The notes beneath the pieces are model-generated. The model had not been told where the DNA came from and did not search any database. It saw nothing but the letters and a program-made list of their open reading frames with translations. This document shows, in pieces, positions 26,687 through 34,451 of a DNA stretch of 64,000 nucleotides (position 1 is the first letter of the stretch; every line of letters starts with the position of its first letter). The DNA is from Paraburkholderia nodosa (lineage in GTDB: Bacteria; Pseudomonadota; Gammaproteobacteria; Burkholderiales; Burkholderiaceae): NCBI RefSeq assembly GCF_001718195.1, contig NZ_MCNV01000001.1, positions 62,001 through 126,000 on the forward strand, in the 5' to 3' direction. Both the position numbers and the translations under genes were made by a program.

Positions 26687-27361
26687 CACCACCTTCGCTC
26701 CCTCGGCGCAGTACGCCCCAATCCTGCCGCAGAAAACCCTCGTCACGCCATGACCACAAGTCGCGCGTGGCAGAAACCGACTTGTGCGTAATTACATTCG
26801 CACTACGAATTAGCAAATGCAGCCCACGCGGCAATTTCCTGGCCGCTCATGAACCCGCAATGCTTTGCTTATCGACAATCGATAGTTGTACTAACCCAAT
26901 ACATTTCGCTTCGGCACCAACGCGGCCGACTATCCGTCATTTGCCCTCCGCCTGGACGCCATCAGGGGTCTCGGACCGCCAGATCTATGTGTCAGTTTTG
27001 TTGAAGCGAATCGAAGATAGCAAAAAAAAATGCCAGTGAGAAAACTTTTTTTGATGGAGCAATATCATGTTTAAGTATTTGCTCTCTAATTGAGAATTCC
27101 GGCACCAACGTGGTTCAAGCGCTTTCTGTCGATCATCGCAATGGTGCAAATATCCATTAATTACAAAATCATTATTTAATCATTTCACGTTTACAGCGTT
27201 AATTCAGGCGGCTCTGATCGCGGCACATGCGAGCGTTTCGTGAGAGTGTGCCGATGTTGTCGCTCGCAATTTCCGCTAGCGGCGTCCACGGGAGCGGACG
27301 AGATCGGGGGGAGTCGACCGCAACGACTACACTGTTCTTGAGCCGCTGGGGAGAGACGGTC
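26687..27361. other. 675-bp intergenic region with an AT-rich patch and a small palindrome
   Basis: No gene is supported here. It contains the promoter region for the minus-strand tonB series. From about 26990 to 27205 the base composition is clearly richer in A and T than anything nearby, including a run of nine A and one of seven T. The 12-base word GGCACCAACG with a preceding C occurs near 26912 and again at 27100. The perfect 15-bp palindrome TATCGA-CAA-TCGATA lies at 26870-26884, about 185 bp before tonB. I read this stretch as the left edge of a foreign insert. Confidence 0.5.
26870..26884. promoter_or_regulatory. 15-bp palindrome upstream of tonB, candidate operator
   Basis: TATCGA and TCGATA flank a CAA spacer. 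The position suits a regulator of the tonB operon, but the sequence is not a Fur box I recognise, and no matching copy stands before the receptor gene. Confidence 0.3.
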
Positions 27362-27679
27362 ATGGAACTGCATTGGAAAATCTATCTGGAGCGCCAAGGA
27401 ACGGGAGAAAGGGTCACTGTTGGCGCTGTGCGACGACCGGTTGAAGGCGCGACGATTGCGGATTTCGGCTTATCCCTGGCGGAAGGCCGTCGACTTCCGA
27501 GGGCCCTGCAACAGCTCGCTGCACAGGATCAGATCCGCGCTTTAGTCCCGAGAGTGATTTCCTGCTTGTGCACACCCGAGCCGTTGGACGACAACGATGA
27601 CTCCACCGACGTTGAGCGATGCCGACGCGCTACTTGCGTTCGAGGTCGAAAACCGGGCCTACTTCGAGCAATGGATTAA
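27362..27679 (+). pseudogene. N-terminal fragment of an ISKra4-type transposase
   Basis: From ATG 27362, behind a GGGGAGAG ribosome site, the first 68 codons encode a segment with VRRPVEGATIADFGLSLAEG, then LQQLAAQDQIRALVPRVISC. I recognise this from memory as the N-terminal domain of ISKra4 family transposases, which carry a GLSLAEGK...LQQ...QI...R.C pattern. After about 27565 the frame continues for 38 codons with no resemblance and overlaps the next gene. The catalytic domain is missing, so this is a dead remnant. No terminal inverted repeats could be seen. Confidence 0.55.
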
Positions 27680-27926
27680 CGCTCGCCCTTGCGACTACTA
27701 CAGCGCTTCCGCGGTTCGCGAAGCGATAAGAGCAGCAACTAGCGATAGAGTCGGAGATCGAGCCTATCAGTACCTCGTTTGGCTCGACGATACGATCGTC
27801 GGTAGAGTCAATCTTGTCAGCGTAACTCGCCCATCCATGGCGAGTGGCATCACCTCCTCTATTTCGAATGCCATCTCGACGAGCCGGAAGCGCCGCCTGC
27901 AACAGGTCCAGCGAACGTTGCATTGA
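27597..27926 (+). pseudogene. Truncated GNAT acetyltransferase
   Basis: The ATG at 27597 starts a RimJ/RimL-like N terminus: ALLAFEVENRAYFEQWINARP, then VREAIRAATSDRVGDRAYQYLVW and GRVNLVSVTR. That accounts for about 78 residues, to roughly 27830. The rest (SMASGITSSISNAISTSRKR) does not match, and the acetyl-CoA motif A is absent, so the domain is cut in half. It overlaps the transposase fragment by 83 bp in another frame. A different frame from 27842 reads EWHHLLYFECHLDEPEAP to a stop at 27943, perhaps the end of another disrupted gene I cannot name. Confidence 0.6.
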
Positions 27927-27943
27927 CTTCCCAATCGAACTAG

Positions 27944-28218
27944 TCGTTTTGGGAGGGGTGGTAAGCAAAAGCACCCATTTCGCCGCAGCTGAATGGCTCT
28001 CGCGCGAGGACGCGACAATCCTCTCTACGTTTCTATAGGACCGCTGCGGGTCGACTATGCCTGTTGCATCAGGCGCGTCCCAGACGACTGGTGCACTCGG
28101 TCGTTCAATTCCGGCATCAGTATCCCTCTCTTATTTCCGATTGCGGCGATCAAGGTTTCATCCAGAAAACTGAAGATCCTCGATCGCCCAGCGAGCGTTT
28201 TGGAATAGAGTCTGCAGG
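27944..28218. other. Unrecognised scrap DNA between remnants and the TetR gene
   Basis: Short frames are present on both strands but none shows a known motif, a good ribosome site or the codon usage of neighbouring genes. Together with the two remnants to its left this looks like degraded island DNA. Confidence 0.5.
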
Positions 28219-28247
28219 TTGATTTTGAGAACGATTGGTTCTAATAT
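28219..28247 (+). promoter_or_regulatory. Promoter and operator of the TetR/EamA module
   Basis: TTGATT (28219-28224) and TAATAT (28242-28247) are separated by exactly 17 bp, a good sigma-70 promoter. The spacer holds the perfect inverted repeat AGAAC-GATTG-GTTCT (28228-28242), so a bound repressor would block RNA polymerase. The 13-base word TTTTGAGAACGAT recurs before the transporter gene at 28968-28980. The expected transcript start lies at or next to the ATG at 28255, so the message would be almost leaderless. Confidence 0.7.
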
Positions 28248-28254
28248 CTACTCC

Positions 28255-28896
28255 ATGACTACCTTCGACAGTTCCCGAACTCGCGCTCGCTCCCGCCCCG
28301 GACGTTCTGCGGAACGCGGCCGACCGCGGGAATTCGATGTCGACCAGGCGATCGACGCTGCTGCCCGAATATTTTGGGCGCATGGTTATCACGCGACGCC
28401 TGTCGAGGCGCTGTGCGACGCTACAGGCGTGTTCCGCGGCAGTCTTTACCGGACCTTCGGCGACAAGCACGGTTTGCTTGTCGCGGCGTTCGATCGCTAT
28501 GCGGAAGGTGCAGTCGCGCGGCTGAAGGAGCGGCTGGCCGCCGACATGCCGCCGGCTGACGCGTTGCGCGCGGCGCTGCTGCATTACACGTTGGTCAGCG
28601 CGAATCTGCTCGATCGGCACGGCTGCTTAATCACCAATGCGGCGATCGAGTTGCTACCGGACGACCAGGACATGCGTTCCCACATCGAATCGACGCTGCA
28701 CCGCATCGCGACGCAGTTCAGTCTTGCGATCGCGCGCGGCCAGCAGGCTGGCCAATTCGATAAACGCTTGGACGCAGAGGAGGTTGGTCGGTTTCTGCTC
28801 TGCATCGTTCAGGGGATGCGAGTGCTCGGCAAGACCGACTTGGACAAATCCGCGCTCACGTCGATTGTGGACATGACGATGCGAGCGCTGGTCTGA
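28255..28896 (+). CDS. TetR/AcrR family transcriptional regulator
   Basis: Starting at ATG 28255 gives 213 residues. The N-terminal arm is basic (RTRARSRPGRSAERGRPREF). The helix-turn-helix covers about residues 30-75: AIDAAARIFWAHGYHATPVEALCDATGV, then FRGSLYRTFGDKHGLLVAAF. The C-terminal ligand domain carries LDAEEVGRFLLCIVQGMRVLGK, typical of the subgroup that controls exporters. It is followed on the same strand by an EamA transporter gene. A TetR-type operator lies in its own promoter and part of the same word before the transporter, so autoregulation and control of the transporter are likely. Confidence 0.92.
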   Translation: MTTFDSSRTRARSRPGRSAERGRPREFDVDQAIDAAARIFWAHGYHATPVEALCDATGVFRGSLYRTFGDKHGLLVAAFDRYAEGAVARLKERLAADMPPADALRAALLHYTLVSANLLDRHGCLITNAAIELLPDDQDMRSHIESTLHRIATQFSLAIARGQQAGQFDKRLDAEEVGRFLLCIVQGMRVLGKTDLDKSALTSIVDMTMRALV

Positions 28897-28967
28897 GATG
28901 AACGTTTCCATCGGCACGAGTCGGTGATTGTTGGGATGTCGGCGGCCGCTGGCATTTTTTTAACCTA

Positions 28968-28980
28968 TTTTGAGAACGAT
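28968..28980 (+). promoter_or_regulatory. Repeated operator half-site before the EamA gene
   Basis: TTTTGAGAACGAT is identical to 28223-28235 in the tetR promoter. Here the second arm is degenerate (GTCAT in place of GTTCT), so it may be a weaker site for the same regulator. It ends 5 bp before the ATG of the transporter, where binding could block transcription or translation. Confidence 0.55.
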
Positions 28981-28985
28981 CAGTC

Positions 28986-29960
28986 ATGAAATCAATCTCA
29001 GCTTCATCTGCATCTTCGATACGTTACTGGAAGGGCGTTGCACTGTGCCTGGTGGGTACGGTGCTGATGGGCGCGATGTTTCCCATAATGACTGACGCGT
29101 TGACACACGTCGATCCATTCACGTTTACGTCCCTGCGCTATCTGATAGCCGGGGTCGCTTTCGCTATGCTGCTACGGTATCGCGAAGGTGCTGGCGCGTT
29201 TGCCGCCCACGGCCACTCGCTCGGGACTGCGTGGTTGCTCGGCTCTGTCGGCTTTTGCGGCTTCGGCTCGTTCGTTTTTCTCGGGCAGCAACTTGCCGGG
29301 CCGGACGGCGCGCTCGATGCGTCGATCATGATGGCAACGCAACCGATGATGGGTTTGCTTCTTAGCTCGTGGCTACGACGCAGCGCACCACCAGTGCTCT
29401 CGCTTCTGTTCGTCGCGGCATCGTTCTCAGGCGTGTCGCTGGTGATTACGAACGGCGATTTGCTGGCCGCCATTCACGGCCCCCAGCACTACGCTGCCAG
29501 CGGGCTGATGGTGATCGGAGCGTTTTGTTGGGTGGTATACACGTTCGGCTCGGCGCGGTTCGCACGCTGGTCAGCATTGAAGTACACAACGATGACGACC
29601 TGGCTAGGTCTTACCACGATCGTTACCGTCAACGCGATCTTGATTGCACTGCACGCGGTGCCCGCGCCGACGTTGTCGATGCTGCGTTCCATTGCGCCGC
29701 ATCTGCTCTACATGGGGCCTGTCGCTGGCTTCGGCGCGATCTTGTTCTGGGTCTCCGGAAACCGGATCCTGGGTCCGATGAACGGCGTGCTGTTCATGGA
29801 CGTCGTACCGATCACCGCATTCGTCGTGTCCGCGCTGACCGGAGTAGTGCCGATGTCGGCCCAGATCGGGGGCGCAACATTGACTGCCGTCGCGCTAATC
29901 ATGAACAACGTTTATTTGCGTCACCGCTCGTTGAGGATGACGGCGTCGGCTGCAGCATGA
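28986..29960 (+). CDS. EamA/DMT-superfamily transporter
   Basis: 324 residues with about ten hydrophobic helices arranged as two EamA repeats. Helix 1 is GVALCLVGTVLMGAMFPIMTD; the first repeat includes FTFTSLRYLIAGVAFAMLLRY and a SIMMATQPMMGLLLSSWLRR segment. The second carries GLMVIGAFCWVVYTFGSARFARWS and NGVLFMDVVPITAFVVSALTG. DMT proteins of this kind export amino acids, metabolites or toxicants, or import some metabolites. Coupling to a TetR repressor suggests an exporter of the regulator's ligand. The substrate is unknown. Confidence 0.92.
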   Translation: MKSISASSASSIRYWKGVALCLVGTVLMGAMFPIMTDALTHVDPFTFTSLRYLIAGVAFAMLLRYREGAGAFAAHGHSLGTAWLLGSVGFCGFGSFVFLGQQLAGPDGALDASIMMATQPMMGLLLSSWLRRSAPPVLSLLFVAASFSGVSLVITNGDLLAAIHGPQHYAASGLMVIGAFCWVVYTFGSARFARWSALKYTTMTTWLGLTTIVTVNAILIALHAVPAPTLSMLRSIAPHLLYMGPVAGFGAILFWVSGNRILGPMNGVLFMDVVPITAFVVSALTGVVPMSAQIGGATLTAVALIMNNVYLRHRSLRMTASAAA

Positions 29961-30196
29961 TCGGATACTCCACGATGCACATGGCGACGGCAGAACGGAT
30001 CAATGGCGTATTTAGCTGGTACTGCGTCTGGAACAGCCTCGGCGGCCCTGTCGGGCAAAGTGACTGCAAGTGAAGAGGCGAGAGAGTGACTGAACAGGCC
30101 AGAATGGATAGCTACGCCTGGTCCTGACCGCTTTCAAGAGGCCGCCACTTTGAGATCTGACCATCTACGGGTGGAAGTAGCGTTGACGAATCGGCG

Positions 30197-30718
30197 CTAC
30201 CGGCCGGGCCATCCGATCCGCTGTGCCCGGTCGAGCGAGGCTCGCACGACGAGGCGGTGGAAAGGAGCGATAAGGCCGAGATAGGCCCGACCCAGCAAAC
30301 GATTGTAGAAGACAAGCGTAGTGACTATCAGCCGCTGGGGCCGGCCCTCAGATGCAGGCTGCACGAGCACCGACACACGGAAATCAAGATGCATGTCGTT
30401 CTCGCCCAGAATGATCTCGTCTTTGTGCCGTTCGAACACGCGGAAAATACTAAGCCGGTCTCCCTTCGCGATTTTCAGATCGACCGTTCTTTTAAGTCCG
30501 AATGGCCATACGGCAATGTCGCGAACTCCCTGCAGCGTCGCGATCCACTCGGGTTGCTCGGCAAAGATGTGTCGAGCGAGAGACTCTGCGTCGTTGCAGG
30601 CAGTCCCTGGCAAGTCCACCGAAAATGCGTCGGCAAAATCAGCCTTGCCGTACGACCGGCTCAGCCGTGAGGTCGCCGGGAGGCCGACCTGTTCGGCCTT
30701 CTTCGAATTCGTCTGCAT
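30197..30718 (-). CDS. DUF2867 family protein
   Basis: I chose ATG 30718 (173 residues, MQTNSKKAEQVGLPATSRLS) because GGAGA lies six bases upstream; ATG 30724 is too close to it. The family pattern is clear in the middle: ADAFSVDLPG, WIATLQGVRDIAVWPFGLKRT, a FRVFERHKDEIILGENDMHLDFRVSV core, and a C-terminal RAYLGLIAPFHRLVVRASL. DUF2867 proteins have a SRPBCC-like fold by prediction; no activity is established to my knowledge. It lies 246 bp after the TetR gene on the same strand, within the island-like stretch. Confidence 0.83.
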   Translation of the reverse strand: MQTNSKKAEQVGLPATSRLSRSYGKADFADAFSVDLPGTACNDAESLARHIFAEQPEWIATLQGVRDIAVWPFGLKRTVDLKIAKGDRLSIFRVFERHKDEIILGENDMHLDFRVSVLVQPASEGRPQRLIVTTLVFYNRLLGRAYLGLIAPFHRLVVRASLDRAQRIGWPGR

Positions 30719-30964
30719 GGCCATTCTCCAGGCGTTCAAATTGCCCCGGCTGCCGCTGCACGTCCCAAGCGAACACAGTCGAGAGAATTGGCACGGCATA
30801 TGCCTGCTTAAGCCGAAGCCAAACCGGTTGTGCGGTCCGGCAATGGACAATGCCAAGACGTTCCTGCGGTGGCTGCTCGTCTGCGAACGGACATTGGCGA
30901 AAGACCGACGGTCTTCACAGAATGCTCGGTGCCGATTTCGTCCGACCGAGAACACTGGACCGGA

Positions 30965-31546
30965 TCACCCCTCCGGCCCAGCCCACCTTTGGGCACTGAC
31001 CTCTGCCAGCGCCTCGAATATAGCCGGCGTGCGTTCAAGGCGGGCGATCGTCCGCGCGCCTTCGAGGGCTGCAACCAATGCGGCTGCCGTAGCGGACGCG
31101 CGCTCGGGAGCGAAGCCGCATCCCCTGAAATGCTCCGCAATAAGCCCAGTCGACTCAGCAAATCCGCGCGCTACCCGTTTGGTCAGGTCAGCGTCGAGCG
31201 CGGGCAGCTCATTCGCCAGATTTTGCATTAGACATCCGTACTGGAAATCAGAGGCGACCATTTCGGCCGCAAAGGTCCTGAAAATCTGATGAACAAAATT
31301 CAGGGCATCACCCGTCGTATTCGCCGAGATGTCCCGTAATACAGCAATTCGATTCGCAACGTACTCATCGATTGCTTCTTCCGCGAGTTGTGCCTTGCCG
31401 CGTGGAAAGTGAAAGTAGAACGATCCTTTAGGCGCACCGCTTTCTTCAAGGAGCTGGGTCAATCCCGTCGCAGTGTAGCCCTGGATGCGAAACAGTCGTT
31501 GGGCCGTGGCAATCGCACGGGCGCGGGCGTCAGTCTTACGTGGCAT
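30965..31546 (-). CDS. TetR/AcrR family transcriptional regulator
   Basis: ATG 31546 gives 193 residues starting MPRKTDARARAIATAQRLF. The helix-turn-helix runs through GYTATGLTQLLEESGAPKGSFYFHFPRGKAQL; the KGSFYFHF motif is typical of the YxiB/LmrA-like TetR branch. The C-terminal domain includes QYGCLMQNLANELPALDADL. It is divergent from the epoxide-hydrolase-like gene at 31748, and the 33-bp palindrome between them is its obvious operator. The encoded repressor presumably responds to a small lipophilic molecule that is a substrate of that enzyme. Confidence 0.92.
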   Translation of the reverse strand: MPRKTDARARAIATAQRLFRIQGYTATGLTQLLEESGAPKGSFYFHFPRGKAQLAEEAIDEYVANRIAVLRDISANTTGDALNFVHQIFRTFAAEMVASDFQYGCLMQNLANELPALDADLTKRVARGFAESTGLIAEHFRGCGFAPERASATAAALVAALEGARTIARLERTPAIFEALAEVSAQRWAGPEG

Positions 31547-31569
31547 GCCGAGAACATAGCACGTTTCGC

Positions 31570-31612
31570 TTGCTGATTCTATGGTGATTGCCATACTATG
31601 GCGATCACCATA
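31570..31612 (+). promoter_or_regulatory. TetR operator, near-perfect 33-bp palindrome overlapping a promoter
   Basis: Arm 1 (31580-31595) is TATGGTGATTGCCATA and arm 2 (31597-31612) is TATGGCGATCACCATA. They are inverted repeats matching at 15 of 16 positions around a single C. Each arm is itself partly palindromic, so two dimers could bind. TTGCTG (31570-31575) and TACTAT (31594-31599), spaced by 18 bp, form a plausible sigma-70 promoter for the rightward genes that the operator would block. The repressor gene starts 34 bp to the left. Confidence 0.78.
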
Positions 31613-31625
31613 CCAGGAGTTGCCG

Positions 31626-31751
31626 ATGCCTCCCGACCCAATCGCAAGTCAAGAAGGCTCGTTCAATCATGCGCCGCCTGCCCAGATTGCGGCGGCGCGC
31701 TCGCTGGAACTGAACCCAGCGCTTGCATGCGGACGGGGCGTTCCGTCATGA
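31626..31751 (+). CDS. 41-residue upstream reading frame coupled to the hydrolase gene
   Basis: ATG 31626 follows an AGGAG ribosome site by six bases and is the first start codon after the operator-promoter. The frame encodes 41 residues (MPPDPIASQEGSFNHAPP at the start, ACGRGVPS at the end). Its stop codon overlaps the hydrolase start as ATGA. I do not recognise the sequence. It could be a genuine small protein, a leader that sets up translation of the Tat-signal hydrolase, or a worn remnant. The coupling and ribosome site support translation; there is no independent evidence of function. Confidence 0.45.
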   Translation: MPPDPIASQEGSFNHAPPAQIAAARSLELNPALACGRGVPS

Positions 31752-33049
31752 GTCATCCACGTGGCTTTATGCCTTCCCGACGAGCTGTCCTGGCGATGGG
31801 CGCGGTCAGCCTGGCGGCCTCTTTAATTCGACCCGCCCGCGCAAACCCCATTGGAGGAATTGACTTGTCCACATCGACATATGCCGAGGGAACGCTCCCG
31901 AAGACGGTCCGCTCGCGCATGATCCACGGGGTAAATGGCCTCGATGTCCATATTCTCGAGGCCGGTTACGACAAACCCGGCCGGCCGCTCGCACTGCTTC
32001 TGCACGGTTTTCCTGATCTGGCTTACGGCTGGCGACACCTGATTCCAATTCTGGCTGACGCCGGCTACCACGTCGTAGCGCCTGACCAGCGAGGCTTTGG
32101 CCGCACCACCGGTTGGGTGAACGAGTACGACGCCCAGCTAGCGCCCTTCAGCCTTCTGAATATGACTCGCGACGCCCTCGGACTGGTTTTGGCATTGGGA
32201 TATCGGCGTACGGCAATGCTTGTCGGGCACGACCTCGGCTCGCCCGTGGCGGCCTATTGTGCGCTAGCCAGACCTGACGTTTTTCCCTCAGTGGCGCTGA
32301 TGAGCGCACCGTTCCCCGGCCCGCCGGCGCTTCCGTTCGACATTGCGGAAAGCGAGGTATCGCCGGTTCAACCGAACACGGCCAATCAAAAGTTAGCAGC
32401 CGCGCTGGCGGCACTCGACCCGCCGAGAGAGCATTACCAGCAATACCTGAGTTCACGAGAGGCGAACCATGACATGTGGCACCCCCCTCAGGGCTTACAC
32501 GCGTTTCTTCGAGCATTTTTCTACGTCAAAAGCGCCGACTGGCCGGGAAACAAGCCGCATCCGTTGAAGGCGCTAACCGCCACAGAACTTGCACAGTTGC
32601 CCACCTATTACGTCATGGATCTCGGCAAGACGATGCCCGAGACCGTCGCTCCATTCCAACCTTCCTCCGCCGATGTCATGGCCTGCAAATGGCTCACCGA
32701 GCCGGAACTTGGGGTGTACACGGAGGAGTATGGCCGCACGGGATTTCAAGGCGCCCTGCAGGCCTATCGCGTCTTTTCCGACCCTGACCTGAACGCTGAG
32801 TTGCGCCTGTTCTCGGGCAAGACGATCGATGTCCCGTCGGTTTTCATTGGCGGGAAGAGCGATTGGGGCACCTATTCAGCGCCTGGCGCGCTCGATCTCA
32901 TGAGGACGAGGGCGGCGACGAGAATGGGGGGCATCGAGTTGATCGACGGCGCCGGTCATTGGATCCAACAGGAGCAGCCGGTTCGGCTCAGCGAGCTCCT
33001 CCTTGCCTTCATCAAGGAAGTGGTCGAGCCAGGTCACATCAGCGATTAG
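31748..33049 (+). CDS. Tat-exported alpha/beta hydrolase, epoxide-hydrolase/dehalogenase-like
   Basis: Start ATG 31748 gives 433 residues. The N terminus carries a twin-arginine signal: FMPSRRAVLAMGAVSLAASL, with cleavage near RPARA. The mature enzyme has the oxyanion motif LLLHGFPDLAYGWRHL and the nucleophile-elbow AMLVGHDLGSPVAAY, where Asp replaces Ser as in epoxide hydrolases and haloalkane dehalogenases. The C-terminal His lies in DGAGHWIQQEQP. It would hydrolyse an epoxide, halide or ester outside the cytoplasm. It is controlled by the divergent TetR gene through the palindrome at 31580. A MSH start upstream of the Tat motif is chosen because of the ATGA overlap. Confidence 0.86.
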   Translation: MSHPRGFMPSRRAVLAMGAVSLAASLIRPARANPIGGIDLSTSTYAEGTLPKTVRSRMIHGVNGLDVHILEAGYDKPGRPLALLLHGFPDLAYGWRHLIPILADAGYHVVAPDQRGFGRTTGWVNEYDAQLAPFSLLNMTRDALGLVLALGYRRTAMLVGHDLGSPVAAYCALARPDVFPSVALMSAPFPGPPALPFDIAESEVSPVQPNTANQKLAAALAALDPPREHYQQYLSSREANHDMWHPPQGLHAFLRAFFYVKSADWPGNKPHPLKALTATELAQLPTYYVMDLGKTMPETVAPFQPSSADVMACKWLTEPELGVYTEEYGRTGFQGALQAYRVFSDPDLNAELRLFSGKTIDVPSVFIGGKSDWGTYSAPGALDLMRTRAATRMGGIELIDGAGHWIQQEQPVRLSELLLAFIKEVVEPGHISD

Positions 33050-33125
33050 GTTGGGGAATGGCTACCGCCTGGGCCCTTTGCGCACCGCGGTCGCGGGTCG
33101 CCCATTTGCTTGCCGACAGTCGGTC

Positions 33126-33159
33126 GGCGAACTGCCGCAGCCGAGAACGGCAGTTCGCC
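33126..33159 (+). terminator. Hairpin downstream of the hydrolase gene
   Basis: GGCGAACTGCCG and CGGCAGTTCGCC form a perfect 12-bp stem around a 10-base loop, 76 bp after the hydrolase stop. No T-run follows, so it may stabilise the 3' end and not terminate alone. Confidence 0.55.
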
Positions 33160-33321
33160 ATCAACCTATAGATCGTTGACGGTCAATGAGATCGTCATTG
33201 CAACAGCCCGTCGCGAGCGTCTGCTCTAATTGGAAGGTTGATCAAAAACGCGGACAATCGCTTTGCTGCCTAGTCGGCACGCGCGCCGCCCGCTGGGCCT
33301 GAAAACACCTGTCTTCCCTCT

Positions 33322-34011
33322 ATGCCGCTACCGCTGATTTTTCTCCCCGCTATGCCGTGCGACGGGCGTATGTACGCCGAACAGGTCCACGGACTGAAGG
33401 ATCTTGTATCAGCGTCTGTTTGCGTACTCACGCAATCGACTTTTGCCGAAAGTGCGGAGAGCCTTTTGGCTTCCACAAAAGGCCCATTCATCCTAGCTGG
33501 CACAGCCTATGGTGGGTGCCTTGCAATGGAGGTGCTGGCACGGTGTCCAGATCGTGTCCACGGAATCTGGCTAATGAACTGCCAACCAGGCGTTCACCCG
33601 AATCCGGATGTGGCTCGTGCAACAAGCCAGAGAATTCGTTCCGGCGAACATGAGCGCGTAATCGCAGAGTTCGCCGAGCATGCGATTCCTTCTCAGGACG
33701 TTGTTTCGAGGGCTGCGTTCGTTCAGATGGCCCGCGACACGGGGGCCGAAGTATTCGCACGCCAGTCGGATGCTACGTTGACTCGTTCAGATCATTGGCC
33801 GACGCTTGCAGCGAGCAGGATACCAACACTGCTCGTATGGGGGGATGCTGACCGTTTCGTTCCAGTCAGCGTGGGCCGTCGCATTGCCACGTTGATTCCG
33901 CACGCCCGCTTTGTGTCGCTCGAAGGTTGCGGACACTTCCCAACCCTCGAGCGGCCGTCGCTCTGCACCGAGCTTGCACGTCGTTGGCTGGTCGAGTCAG
34001 CCCTCGGCTGA
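33322..34011 (+). CDS. Alpha/beta hydrolase-fold protein without the nucleophile serine
   Basis: 229 residues with the compact MhpC-like fold. The expected nucleophile elbow GxSxG is GTAYGG here (near residue 61): the codon at the Ser position is GCC, Ala. The other two parts of a catalytic triad are retained, Asp in LLVWGDADRFVP (near 181) and His in LEGCGHFPTLERP (near 208). So it is either inactive as a hydrolase, has become a binding protein, or uses another residue. It begins 272 bp after the exported hydrolase in the same direction. No signal peptide is present. It belongs to the island-like stretch. Confidence 0.82.
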   Translation: MPLPLIFLPAMPCDGRMYAEQVHGLKDLVSASVCVLTQSTFAESAESLLASTKGPFILAGTAYGGCLAMEVLARCPDRVHGIWLMNCQPGVHPNPDVARATSQRIRSGEHERVIAEFAEHAIPSQDVVSRAAFVQMARDTGAEVFARQSDATLTRSDHWPTLAASRIPTLLVWGDADRFVPVSVGRRIATLIPHARFVSLEGCGHFPTLERPSLCTELARRWLVESALG

Positions 34012-34171
34012 ATTCCATATTGCTCAGGCAGCCGGGCGTCGCCCAGCGTGCTTCGTTAGGTCATCGGCCAAATGAATCCACGGCACCGCTTCTCTCTCCG
34101 CGCTGCGTGAGCGGTTGAAGTTTTCTCGAAGAAATCGAAGCGGAATCGATCTATGATGGTAGGTATTCCTA

Positions 34172-34321
34172 TTAAAACCGTGTGTGCTCTTTTGGGGTCG
34201 TCCTTGCGCCACGCTCCAATTTATCGAGATGATCGGCCCAAGCCTGCATCATTTTCCGACGTGCGGGCAGGTATTCAGCAAAGTTGTAAGCGCTCCGAAC
34301 CTCGTCGCGTTCACCGTGTGA
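34172..34321 (-). pseudogene. C-terminal remnant of a P4-type tyrosine integrase
   Basis: The last 49 codons read SHGERDEVRSAYNFAEYLP, then ARRKMMQAWADHLDKLERGA and a short tail to a stop at 34172. This is the highly conserved end of DUF4102-type phage integrases, usually LAHGERDEVRAAYNRAEYL...RRMMQAWADYLD. Upstream of residue 1 the frame continues with unrelated sequence, so the catalytic Arg/His/Tyr core is gone. It lies 130 bp from the 3' end of a tRNA gene, the classical place for such an integrase, and marks a genomic island that has lost mobility. Confidence 0.72.
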
Positions 34322-34451
34322 CCCCCACCAACCAGCGGAAGTCAACGGACCAAGCCAGCAAACAGCGGAACAGCCGACGGCCTGAGAAGCCCACCCAGTA
34401 AGGGTTTCGGCTACTCCATCGGAATATGTTGGAGTTCTATGGAATAGCGAA

